The notes under the pieces were generated by a model, which had not been told where the DNA came from, ran no database searches, and saw only the letters and a program-made list of their open reading frames with translations. Shown here one piece after another: positions 44,936-55,068 of a DNA stretch of 64,000 nucleotides. The stretch covers positions 1,971,008 through 2,035,007 of the forward strand of contig VZQC01013302.1 in assembly GCA_009823505.1 (NCBI GenBank). Reading direction: 5' to 3'. Made by a program: the position numbers and the translations under genes. Position 1 is the stretch's first letter. Each line of letters begins with the position of its first letter. Source of the stretch: Rhizomys pruinosus. Its lineage: Eukaryota; Chordata; Mammalia; Rodentia; Spalacidae.

Positions 44936-45599
44936 ACATACACACTGAAAAGACACTTCCAATGTGTGTATATACATGTATAATGTTTTCTTTTTTCCAT
45001 ACATCTGCAAATGAGCATCTAGTCTAGTTCTGTAACTCAGTTACTATGAATAGCTCAGTGATAAACATGGATATGAAAGTGTCAAATATTTCTATAAGAA
45101 GCTGATTTTGAGTCCCTTTGTTACATACTCAGAAATAGGGTAATATGGTGGTTTTATTTTTAAGTTAAAAAATTTCCATCATAACTTCCAAACTGATGGT
45201 ACTAATTTATATTCCTACAAACAGTACATAAGAATTTCTTTCCCCAATCCTTACCAGCACTGTTATTTGTTTTCTTGATAAGCCATTTTGACTGGGGTGA
45301 AATAGGATCTCTGTGCAGTTTTAATTTCCATTTTCCTGATGGGTAAGGTTATTGAGCATTTTCTTGTGTATTTATTAGCTATTTCTAGTTCTTAATTTGA
45401 ATGTTTTTGTTCAAGTAATTTGCCCATTTATTGATTATATTGTTATTTTTGTTTATTTGTTTGATTTATTGAGTTGTTTATATATTCTGAAGACAAATTC
45501 CTTGTTGAATGAAGAGCTAGCAAAATTTTCCTCCCATCATGTTGGTTTTTCTTCATTTTGTTGATTGTCCTTTTCACTGTACAGATGTTTGTTCATTTT

Positions 45600-46305
45600 T
45601 TAAATTTAAATAATATTTTATCTATTCTTTGAGAATTTCATGTAGTGCATTTTGATCATATTCGCCCTCCTTCATCTCCTCTCAGATCTTCCCTCACCTC
45701 TTCCATCTCCTCTCAGATCTTCCCTCACCTCTTCCATCTCCTCTCAGATCTTCCCTCACCTCCTTATCCTGCCCCCAACTTTTTATACTCTTTTTAATAA
45801 AGAATGATTAAAATATTTTTATTGAATTTTTGTGCATTTCATACATCTTAATTATATTTATGCCCCCCCCCATATGCACACTTGGCATAGACTGCCCATT
45901 GGACTTCATACATTCCATCATCTATGTTAAGGCTTATCAAGTCAAGTTTGTGTACATAGTGTGAGTTCATCCACTGGGGCTGTGCAGATTCTCAAGATCA
46001 ACTCTCTCTCATCCAGCAGTGATCAATAGCTGATAGTTCCTTGGTTAAGGACGGGGCCTGCTGCCCATTTCTCAGTTCTCTGCTGGATTTTTGTTGAGTT
46101 TTCATGGGTCTTGTGCATGCTGTCTTCACTGCTGTTAAGTTCATATGAGCAAGGTTCCTGAAGCCTGGAAGACTCTGTTTCTTTATGGTCACATGTAGGC
46201 TTTTATTGGGGCAAACCCACATTGCCAATTCTTGCCATTATTTCCTGAACGTTTGAAGACCTTTCTATAAAGCCAGCACATATGCCTAGATCTTGAAGTG
46301 TTTCC
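45600..46305 (-). mobile_element. Old L1 3' UTR (Lx-like)
   Basis: Antisense: 'attgaatttttgtgcatttcatacatc', a C-rich block at 45,865, 'ggcttatcaagtcaag', 'ctctctctcatccagcagtgatcaatagctg', 'catgggtcttgtgcatgctg'. It closely parallels 49,940-50,370. Confidence 0.7.
45672..45765. repeat. ~30-bp tandem repeat, about three units
   Basis: CTCTTCCATCTCCTCTCAGATCTTCCCTCAC-type unit (31 bp) repeated just over three times, nearly identical. It is homopyrimidine-rich. Confidence 0.9.
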
Positions 46306-46794
46306 TTTTTTTTTCTTCTAGTAATTTCAAAATTTCAGAACTTATGTTAAGGTCTTTGGTTCACTTGGATTTGACTTTTGTGCAATGTGAGAGATAGGGG
46401 TATAGTCTCCCTCTTCTCTATGTGGCTACCTCCTTTTGCAGCTGCTGTGATATATATGATGTTTTGTTTACTCTGTCTCCATAACATTGTTGGTTTTGCT
46501 CTTAATTATTTTAAATATTCTGCTTTTTTGTGTTTTCATATAAATTTTAGGATGTCTTTTTCTAGCTCTATGAAGAACATAATTATAATTTTGGTGAGAC
46601 ATTCATGAATATGTAACATTTTCAGTAATGCAGCTGCTTGAAAATATTTCTTTCAATCCATTGTGTTGTGCTGCCCAAGCTGGCCTCAACCTTGGAATAT
46701 TCTTCCGGAGTGCTGGTTACAAGTATGTACCACGATGCCTGGTTTTGTATGGTAATTTTAATGTGTTGTTGGATTTGGCATATAAGAATTATTT

Positions 46795-46985
46795 TCATTT
46801 TTATTTATGTGTCTGTGTGTGTCTGTCTATTTGTGTGCAGGTGCTCACTGACTCAGAAGAGTGTATTGGACTTCCTGGAGCTGGAGAAACAGGCAGTTGT
46901 TAGCTACCTGATGTGAGTGGTGGGAACAAAACTTGGGTCCTCTGGAAGAGTAGCAAGCACTCTCAAGCACTGAGCTCCTGGTCTC
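46795..46985 (-). mobile_element. B3 SINE
   Basis: Antisense: 'tgtgtgcaggtgctcactgactcagaagagtgtattggacttcctggagctgg', 'gttgttagctacctgatgtg' and a damaged tRNA-like head. It is diverged. Confidence 0.7.
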
Positions 46986-47465
46986 TCAAGCTTCTGGTTT
47001 GTAAGAATATATTTACTGATAATTTTGCATCAGTGTGAGATTGATAACATATTTTCTTTTTCTATTTTATTAATAGAATGAGGAACAATGGTGTTCTTTA
47101 AAGGTCTAGTAGAATTCAACAGTGAGTCCATCTAGTCCAGTGTTATACTTATTGGGAGACTCTTGCTGATTTATTGTCACTGCTTTCTGTAGGTTTTTAG
47201 GTTGTTTATATCTACTTGGTTCAATTTGGTTTATCATATATGTCTATAAATTTATCCATTCCTTTTAGATTTCCCAATTTATAGTTTGTTATTTTTCAGG
47301 ATGTTCCTTAATGAATAAGCTTCTTAATTTAGTGGTATATGTAGCAATATCTATTTTTGTTTTCTAATTTTGCATATTTGGTACTTTTTACTCTTTGTTT
47401 TGGTTAGTTTGGCTAGAAGTTTGTATTATTTCCTTTCAAAGAGCTAACTCTTTGTTTTAGTGTCC

Positions 47466-48142
47466 TGTAGGAAGATCCAGTTTGAATTGCAGGCTAGTGT
47501 TCAGCTAGTACGCCTCAGGGCACAGCGTGGCCAAGGGACTGACCCCACCCCAAGGAGGAGAAAATGTGGCCTACGTGGGTGATGCTGGATGGGGCAATGG
47601 TGTGCAGTGGCACAGAGTTGGAGTTGGGGGGCCTATGATTGGCTCTGAGAACTGACGTCATTTAGTTTATAAAAGCAGGCTATAGCAAGGAATAAATTTG
47701 AATTTCATAGTAACACCATCACGGAATTCCCGGCCAACATTATTTTTTATTAGTTATTACGTCCATACAGGCCAAGGTAAGCCTGCATTTCATTTGGGTG
47801 GCCAGTAGATTGGAAAGAGGTCCCCTTGGGACCACCAATCTGGATAGCTGGTGTTGTGAGTGGACATAGGCTGAAAAGGTAAGGCTACAACCATCAGCCT
47901 GAAATTCCTACCCAGGGTTCATTAGTCTCTGGGCAGGTGGGAAGTCACCGCCAAGTGTGGAACATGTGCCTCATGGGTCTAGGCTAAGGGTCTGAGTTGG
48001 AAGTACCACTCAGGTCAGGTTACAGAAGTAACCGACTGACCTCTGGGCCAAGGGGTCAGTTCTCCACATTGTCCGAAAGCGGGCACTGTGCTCCCCTTCC
48101 CCTTAGCAGGTCCTGTTCAACATAAAAAGAAAGCTTCCTACA
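47466..48142 (+). mobile_element. ERVK-type solo LTR with CRE, CCAAT and TATA
   Basis: 677 bp with 9-bp inverted ends TGTAGGAAG...CTTCCTACA and the 6-bp duplication GTGTCC at 47,460-47,465 and 48,143-48,148. U3 holds an inverted CCAAT (GATTGG, about 47,635), a perfect CRE (TGACGTCA, 47,653-47,660), TTTATAAAAG (47,666) and AATAAA (47,691). Two consensus splice-donor words AAGGTAAG occur at 47,774 and 47,876. No coding sequence. Orientation is opposite to the L1 it interrupts. Confidence 0.9.
47635..47696 (+). promoter_or_regulatory. LTR core promoter: CCAAT, CRE, TATA, poly(A) signal
   Basis: GATTGG, TGACGTCA, TTTATAAAAG and AATAAA lie in order within 62 bp. TGACGTCA is the full palindromic CREB/ATF site. 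All motifs are intact, so the LTR may still be a promoter; activity is inference. Confidence 0.75.
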
Positions 48143-48556
48143 GTGTCCTTTGTATTGTTCTTTTAGTTTCAGGTCATGAGTTAAAGCTCTGATCTTTGTT
48201 ACTTCTTTTCCTCTTTTAGTTTTGGGCTTAGCTTATTGTTATTCTATGATCATGGTGTGTATCACTAGGTGTTTATCTGAGATCTGTCTTACAGTTTTAC
48301 TCTGGCACTCGCATTCTTAGTATTTCTTTCACTATTTCCAACACATTTCAGGAAGTAGTGTTTTCACTTTCACTTATTTATAGGATATTTTAAACTCCCC
48401 ATTTCTTCAGTGATTCACTTAAAAGTCTTATTCAATAATTATTTTGTATAATTTCTGTAATTCCTCTTGTTAATTTTAGTTGTATCCCATTATGATCTGA
48501 TAAGATAGCAAATATTACTTCATTTTTTTATATTTATGAATATTTATTTATTTGTT

Positions 48557-48691
48557 TAGACCAGGTGTCCTGTAACACTAGCTTGCCTAGAACTCTCTAT
48601 GAAGACCAGTTTGGCCTCCATCTCACATTGTTCTGACTATCTCTTCTTCCTGAGTGCTGGGATTAAAGGCATGAACCATCATGTTCAGCTG
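48557..48691 (-). mobile_element. Old B1 SINE
   Basis: Antisense: 'agaccaggtgtcctgtaacactagcttgcctagaactctctatgaagaccag' ... 'ctgagtgctgggattaaaggcatgaacc'. It is diverged. Confidence 0.85.
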
Positions 48692-49242
48692 TGAATACAT
48701 CTTTTATGCCCTAAAATATTGTCTATTTTGAAAGAACAGCTGTTAAGAAGCTGTTAAGAAGAGCACATGTTTCTCATCTCCTGGACGAATTATTCTAAAG
48801 ATGTCAGTAAATGCATTTAATCTGTAGTGTAGTTTAATTTTGAAATTTATTTATCTGGATGATATATTAATTCATGGGAGTGAGGTATTGAAAATTTCTA
48901 ATTATTTTATCTGGACCTATTTTATGTCTAGTACTGTTTGTTTCATGAAATTTTGTATGTGCAAGTTTCATGTATTTATTTCCAATCATTATATAATATT
49001 GAAATTTTGGTTTTATTAATATGTGATGATCTTCTTTTTATCCTCTCCCTATTTTCTTTAAGCCCATTTTATCAGAAACCTGTTTAGCTACTCCAGATTG
49101 CTTCAGATTCCATTTGCTTGGTATGAACATCCTGTTTTCTTTCAATTTCTGTCTGTGTCTGTCTTTGCCAGTGAGGTGTGTGTTTCTTACAGACAATGAA
49201 AAGTTAGATCTTGCATTGTAATACACTCTTTTAGTCTGTGAC

Positions 49243-49402
49243 TGTTTTTGTTGTTGTTGTTATTTTCGAGACAGGATCTCCCTTTAGTCCCAGCTGGCCT
49301 GGACCTCACTCTGTAGACCCAGCTGGCCTTGAACTCACAGAGATCTGCCTGCCTCTGCCTTCCAAGTGCTAGGATTAAAGGTGTGCACCACCATGCCCAG
49401 CT
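49243..49402 (-). mobile_element. B1 SINE
   Basis: Antisense B1 with a (GTT)n tail at 49,243-49,262. Body GAGACAGGATCTCCC ... TCTGTAGACCCAGCTGG ... AAGTGCTAGGATTAAAGG ... CATGCCCAGC. Confidence 0.92.
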
Positions 49403-49934
49403 AGTCTGTGACTTTTAGCTGGAGAGTTAAGGCTAGTTACATTTAGAGTTATTGAGAGCTATGACTAATTCCTATAGTTTTTTTGGTTGTACTCATGAAT
49501 TGAGCACTTTTTTCTTATTCAGCTTGGAGATGTGCTAGTTTAATGCATTGACAATCTTTTATTCTTTCCTAACTACCATTTATTAATATACTCTTCTCAT
49601 GAAATTATGTCTTTCATAGCCCCTGTAATTATGACTCTTTCTTCCTTACCTCAGTGTTAGTTTTCATTCTTATCTTCTGCAGTGTTGTCTAGTGGCCATG
49701 AAGTGCTTCACTCTGTGCTTCTTTTGGAAGGTCTTTATTCCTTTATCAATTTAAAGAATAATTTTACTGGGTATAATAAAATTATTTTATTTCAGTTTTT
49801 GAAGTATATCATCACATGCTTTCCTAGCTTGTCAGGTTTCTTCTAAGAAGACTGATATAATTCTGTTAAGTTTATATTTGTAAGTAACTTGCATTTCACT
49901 ATTCTTTCTTTTTTCTGTATTTTGACATCTTTGT

Positions 49935-50415
49935 CTATCTTATTTCACTTTTTGTGTATTTCATACACAAACATCTTAATAATATTTGTACCTCCTCATC
50001 ATCTACAACCCCATAGTCCCTCCCACCAGATTCCATGCTTTCTGTCATTTATATACAGGCCTACTGAGACAAGTTAGTGCCTCAAGACATCCCTCAATGC
50101 AAGTTCATCTGCTGGTGTTTAGTCAGCCTCCCTGGGCACTCCCTTAAGGAAGATAAGCTCTTCCTCATCCAGCAGTAATCAGATGTCAATAGTTCTTTGG
50201 CCAAGATTGGGGCCTGCTGCCTGCCTATTTTCCCTGTTTTTATTTTTTGCTGGGTTTTTGTCTGCTTGAGTTTGCATGGGTCTTGTGTGTGTACTGACAC
50301 CATTGATGTAGATTGATATGTCCCAGGAGCCCATAAGACGCTGTGCATAAGAGATGCATGACCATATTTTTGACATTTTAATTACAATGATATTGATAGA
50401 TTTTTTTTCTTACTT
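49935..50415 (-). mobile_element. Old L1 3' UTR (Lx-like), left part
   Basis: Antisense 3' UTR ('tttcatacacaaacatcttaat', 'ctcttcctcatccagcagtaatcag', 'catgggtcttgtgtgtgtactgacacc', 'attacaatgatattgatag'). The last ~160 bp recur at 53,830-53,990, so this L1 or a close sister is present on both sides of the ERV-like segment. Confidence 0.65.
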
Positions 50416-50419
50416 TTTC

Positions 50420-51900
50420 CATTTGGGGTTCTGAAAGCTTGGAGGATCCCTTGAAATGCCTGCAACTGTGAGTCACTAGTCTTCTTGTGCAGGGAGGTCT
50501 TGGAAATCCACTAATAGGACTCCAGCAAGTGTCAAGTTTATAAAGAGGAAGGTCAATACAGAGGAAAGTTTCCTTATGCTTTAAAAGGAAGCCTGGTCCA
50601 GCAAGACCTGACTTTGTCCTTGCATAGATGGAACTGATAATGAAAAGCCAAAAGGAAACAAGGGATCCCCACAAAACTGAATGACCACTGAGGACCATAT
50701 GCTCAACTGACCTTGAGAAAGCAAAAACTTGGTAAATCTGGATTAACTGTGTGGCCTTAAACACTCAAAGGAAAGTATAAACAAAGATAATCAGTATATT
50801 TCTGTTGAAGCCTGGGAAATTGTACTTCAGGCATAAAACTTCAGATCTTAGTAAAAAGACAAAAAAAAAACTAGCCAGTTTCTTGGCTAGAAACCAAAAT
50901 GTTTTTGAGTTTCTTAGCAGCCTGGTCTGTGTCAAACGCTGGGAATGTCAAAAACTATGTCTTCCTGTGGACTTCAGAGTAGGGAGGAATCCTGGATGGC
51001 ATAACCCCAATGGGTGTATCCCCTAATTGGACCTCTAAGTAACCTTGGGCCACATCCTGGGAATAACTTGCTGTCTTATCCCATGTTTGCAAGACCATAT
51101 CCAACAACTCACCCATACCAGTTTTAATCAATTTTTTCTTGCTTTCCTTTCAGATGAATATGAACACATCCTTTCTGACAACAGTGACACCCAGGTGTAA
51201 AGACATCCTGAAGTACTGTGAGTCTGAGACAACTTGCTGTGACCCAGGGCTCCCCCACTCCAGGTTAAAAACAAACTGCAGGGGGTCAGAAAAACATGTT
51301 TTTGAAACAAAACCAACAAATTCCAGGCAGCTGCATCCAGAACCTTATCCCCCTTCCCCAGCCCTTGGTGTTTTTAAAAATTTTTTGATTTAATTTAATT
51401 TAATTTTTTTTTAATTTTGCAAATTTTATTTATTTTTGCATGTGTATGAATGTACTAGCTGCATGCAGGTCTGTGCACCCAGGTCATGCAATGCCACAGA
51501 GGTCAGAAGAGGGTGTTGGATTCCCCTGGAACTGGAGTTAAATACGGTTCTCGGTCACCATGTGGGTGCTGAGGATTGAATCCGGGTCCTCTGCAAGAGC
51601 AGTCAGTGCTCTTAACCACCAGGCCATCTCTCCAGCCCCACCCTTGGTGTTTTTACAAGCCTGCAGCCTATCCCTATGCAACTGTTTGCTGAGTTGTATA
51701 AATCCACTAATCATGTACTGCCAAGGCATGGAAACCTGCCGTGCCAAGTATGGGGACAGCCCAAGCTTGAGCTTGCTGAATAAAAGATTCTCTGCTTTTG
51801 CAGTGGGTTCACATCTCCTGGTGGTCTGTGAGGGTCTTGGATTCTGGGCATTACAATCCCATCCTCTTGTGTCATTAGCCTTCTCTTCATTGTCCCCATC
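50420..51900 (+). mobile_element. ERV1-like LTR and flanking ERV sequence, with B2 insertion
   Basis: The right end resembles a gammaretrovirus-style LTR: 'gctgaataaaagattctctgcttttgcagtgggttcacatctcctggtggtctgtgagggtcttggattctgggcattaca' (AATAAA at about 51,780, 'tggtggtctgtgagg' U5). 'ctgcctgttgctgag'-type U3 words and a 'caactgtttgctgagttgtataaatcc' precede it. The left limit is not resolved; no coding region was recognised. Confidence 0.5.
51377..51640 (-). mobile_element. B2 SINE with TSD, subtype without duplication
   Basis: Antisense B2 ending in GGCCATCTCTCCAGCCCC. TSD CCCTTGGTGTTTTTA at 51,362-51,376 and 51,641-51,655. It has 'cccctggaactggagttaaatacgg' with only one copy of the 17-bp word that is doubled in other B2s here. 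Confidence 0.93.
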
Positions 51901-54020
51901 AGCATGAAGCAGCTAGAATGAAAACATCACCCACTATCCCTATGACTCAAAAGAGTGGAATGTAAGGTTGTAGCCCACCTAAGTCAGGGATTCCAGAAAG
52001 CCAACTGAGGTAAAAGTTCTGAGACATAATTAACCTGGACAGTATTCCTGCAATCCAAAGAAAAGTTGCTGCAACATCCTGCAATCATGCCTCACCAGAG
52101 ACCAGGAGATGGGGATAGGTGGGTCACAGTAACAGACCCACTATCCCCATCTCCTCACCCTCACTTCCTTGTAAACTCACCTCCTTCTGTGCCTGGGTTT
52201 AAAACTGCTACTTTGGGGCATTCTGGTGCTGGTCATCCTGATTCTGACACAGGCAGGCCAGGCACCAGGCCCAAAATAAATCTGACTTCATTTTCTTTTT
52301 TTTTTTTTTAACTTTAAAAAAAAAATTTTTATTGATGCTTTGTGCATTTCATACATTATTTTCCAATTCAGTTCAGGCACATTTCTCTTTCCCTTCCCCC
52401 CCACCCCCACCCCATCCAAGATCATGCATTCTGCCATAACTGTCCTGCATCTTTCTCTCAGTTTTTTTCCATTGTTTAGCTATAAGTGATAATCCATGAG
52501 TACAAGCATCCTTCGTGCAAAACCAATCTGCAGGCTGTTGTGCCCAAATCCCCACAGCCCCACCATCCAGTGGGGGGTGACAGGTTGTTTGTTCAATCAA
52601 GTTGATCAAATGAGTGTCCAGACTACATAGCTGTAGTTTCACCATTCACTCCAATAGCAGCCCTTACATTCTACCACACCCCCTCTTCCGCAGATTGTTC
52701 CCTAAGCTTAGAAAAGGGGCACAGGTGGATGAGAAGCAAAACAGTCCACTCTCTCTGGAGCTGTTGTCTTGGACTCTGGTCAATTCTGGCTGTTTCCTTT
52801 CATGGGCTGACAGTTTGTCCAGGAATAACTTTCGATCCTACTATTTGAAGCACAAGCCAATTAGATATACAGGTATTCAAGCAGCACTAGTTATGGTAGG
52901 TTACTTGGCATAGACACTATGTTTGGATGATATGTTTAATCCAGGAATTACATTTTTTCCCCTGTTATGACAGGGTCTTACTGTGGCTATAACATCTCTT
53001 AACATAGAGGATGTAAGCTTTGTGGCATCAGCCATGGGTTATTCTCCAAAGGAGAGAGCCAATAGCCAATTAGATTGGGATATACAGGCACATTGGTGCC
53101 TCTTGCTGCACAGTATTTTCCAGGCAGGTGAGGTGTAAGCTGGTGCTGGTGTGGAGTCTTGTTTGACTCAAGGCGACCCATATTTGCTTTATTGGTTTAG
53201 TGGGCCTTGGTAAAACCACTCTCTGGCTTTCCAGAGGCCATCTGTACCTTGCATGTGCTGTCTTGAAAGGAAGAACGAAAGCCCTCAGGATTGCCGTTTT
53301 AAACATCGAAACCCCTCTTGGATCCTACATTGTAACAACTATTTATAATGAGTTCCTAATGAAACTTACCTTCTAGGTGCCACAAAGGTTTTGATATGAG
53401 AGACTTTCTTTCCCCCCCCATAGACGGAGAAATATGACGATGATGCGGTCGTTCTCCAACTGTAAATTGGAGACAACTATTATAGAGGTAATCTCTTATA
53501 AAACCGGTAAAACTGCTTTCTTTAATTGACTAATAGACATAAGAACTGTGAAAAGGATTATTCTCTGTTCAGAACCAAATATAATACTAATGTCCTTGGG
53601 CTATGCACTTAGGCAAAGCATATTAATGCAGGAGCTCTGACATCAGCAATGGATTGTTCTACCAGGGGGATGTTGGCCAGGGGATCCAAGGCCCCACAAA
53701 ATGTAAGGGCTCCTTGCCTCTAAGTTGGGATACCTGCAGGAGTAGAGGCGATAAGACCCTGCTGCCAATTACTTCATTTTCATTGGAATCTCAAATATTT
53801 CTCCTTTTTGTGCACCTGGTCTCCCCTCAATATAAACCTACCAGGTCTTGTGTGTGCTGACACCATTGCTGTAGATTCATATGACCCACGAGCCTGCAAG
53901 ACTCTGAGCATAAGAGATGCATGACCATATTTTTGACATTTTAATTACAATGACATTGATAGATTTTTTTTCTTACTTTTTCTATTTGAGTTTCCAAAAG
54001 CTTCCTGTATTTTGATGTCC
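51901..54020. mobile_element. LTR-like/old L1 remnant host of a twin-primed L1
   Basis: 51,901-52,295 has an LTR-like layout ('gtgtagcccac', 'ctgggtttaaaactgctactttgg', AAAATAAATCTGACTTCA at 52,272). After removing the L1 at 52,296-53,769 it continues with 'attggaatctcaaatatttctcc'. From about 53,830 old L1 3' UTR words appear again. Family not determined. Confidence 0.35.
52296..53769 (-). mobile_element. Twin-primed L1 3' UTR insertion
   Basis: TSD ACTTCATTTTC at 52,285-52,295 and 53,770-53,780. 52,296-about 53,300 is the antisense 3' part (A tail, AATAAA complement, CCCCACCCC, 'aggggcacaggtgg'). About 53,301-53,769 is the upstream part in plus orientation, matching 32,740-33,410 and 11,815-12,275. 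The two pieces are adjacent in the consensus order set by the 10.9-13.4 kb copy. Entirely 3' UTR; no coding sequence. Confidence 0.9.
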
Positions 54021-54407
54021 ATATATTTTCCAAGATCAAAATAACTCTGTCGAATAGCTTGTCTATGCCTTTTGTTTGTATCTCAATTCCTCATTATGGT
54101 CCAATATTTTTTAGTTTATTATCCTTGACTATGTCTCAGTGTTTTTGAATATAATGGTCATGATAGCTGGGTTTTCTTTTATTACTGTAATAATGTAATA
54201 ATTATTCAACCCTGAGTTTAATCTGATATTCTTTCTTCAGACTGATTTAGTGTGTTATTGATACTTTCCATCAAGTGTTTTATTTATTTATGGATTTTTT
54301 AACTTATGAAATTTCTGTTTTTTCCCCTCAAAAATCTCCCTCTTGTTCTTGAATTTCTAATTTAAGTTGTGTTCTTGTCCAACTCTTGAAATTAGTTCCT
54401 TAATTTA

Positions 54408-54562
54408 CCTTTTTTTTGGTCTTTTCAAGACAGGGTCTCCCTGTAGCCCCAGCTATCCTGGAACTTACTCTGTAGACCAGGCTGGCCTTGAACTCACAAA
54501 GATCCGCCTGCCTCTGCCTCCTGAGTGCTAGGATTAAAAGCATGCACCACCACGCCTGGCAA
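54408..54562 (-). mobile_element. B1 SINE
   Basis: Antisense B1 close to consensus (CAAGACAGGGTCTCCCTGTAG ... TGTAGACCAGGCTGGCC ... CTGAGTGCTAGGATTAAAAG ... CACGCCTGGC). Confidence 0.93.
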
Positions 54563-54635
54563 GATAACAGTTTAATAACTAACTATAAAAACAAAATGGG
54601 GAAAGAAAAAAAGAGAAAGTTCAAGATAGAGGCAG

Positions 54636-54785
54636 GAAATGTATATGGACATCCCTTGTCAAGACAAGAGAGACAGGAAATGTGCATAGGGCTTCCCTTT
54701 ATAGAAGAGATAGGAAATGCATATGGACACCATCTCTTCCTTGTCAAGATAGGATAGTCAGGAAGTACATGTGGACGTTCCTTGT
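54636..54785. repeat. Degenerate ~40-bp tandem repeat
   Basis: 'aggaaatgtatatggacatcccttgtcaagaca' recurs in about four diverged copies (near 54,637, 54,673, 54,707 and 54,752). Confidence 0.65.
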
Positions 54786-54822
54786 TTCTATCTGTTCGAT
54801 CCATCCATTTTGGACTTTTCTT

Positions 54823-55053
54823 TTTTTAATTTTTAAAAATATTTTATTTTTTATGTTTATGAATTTACTGTCTGCATGCAGGTTGGTGCACCCGTGTCAG
54901 GCAATGCCACAGAGGTCAGAAGGGGGTGTCGGATTCCCCGGGAACTGGAGTTAAAGAAGGTTCTTAGCCGCCATGTGGGTGCTGGGGACCGAACCCAGCT
55001 CCTCTGCAAGAGCAGTTGGCCCTCTTAACTGCTAGGCCATCTCTCCAGCCCAG
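54823..55053 (-). mobile_element. B2 SINE with TSD, subtype without duplication
   Basis: Antisense B2 from the T-rich tail to CATCTCTCCAGCC. TSD TTTTGGACTTTTCTT at 54,808-54,822 and 55,054-55,068. It has the single-copy 'gggaactggagttaaagaagg' form. Confidence 0.93.
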
Positions 55054-55068
55054 TTTTGGACTTTTCTT

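Larger units (their letters stand above)
44240..49930 (-). mobile_element. Old minus-strand L1, several nested insertions
   Basis: Ordered antisense L1 text from 3' end (44,240-44,555) through ORF2 (44,936-45,595, 46,310-46,794, 46,986-47,459, 48,149-48,556, 48,692-49,242) towards 49,930. Examples are 'tagccattttgactgg', 'aatttccattttcctgatgg', 'gacaaattccttgttg' and 'cctttcaaagagctaactctttg'. Interrupted by a B4, an L1 3' end, a B3, an LTR and two B1s. No long open frame survives. Confidence 0.7.
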
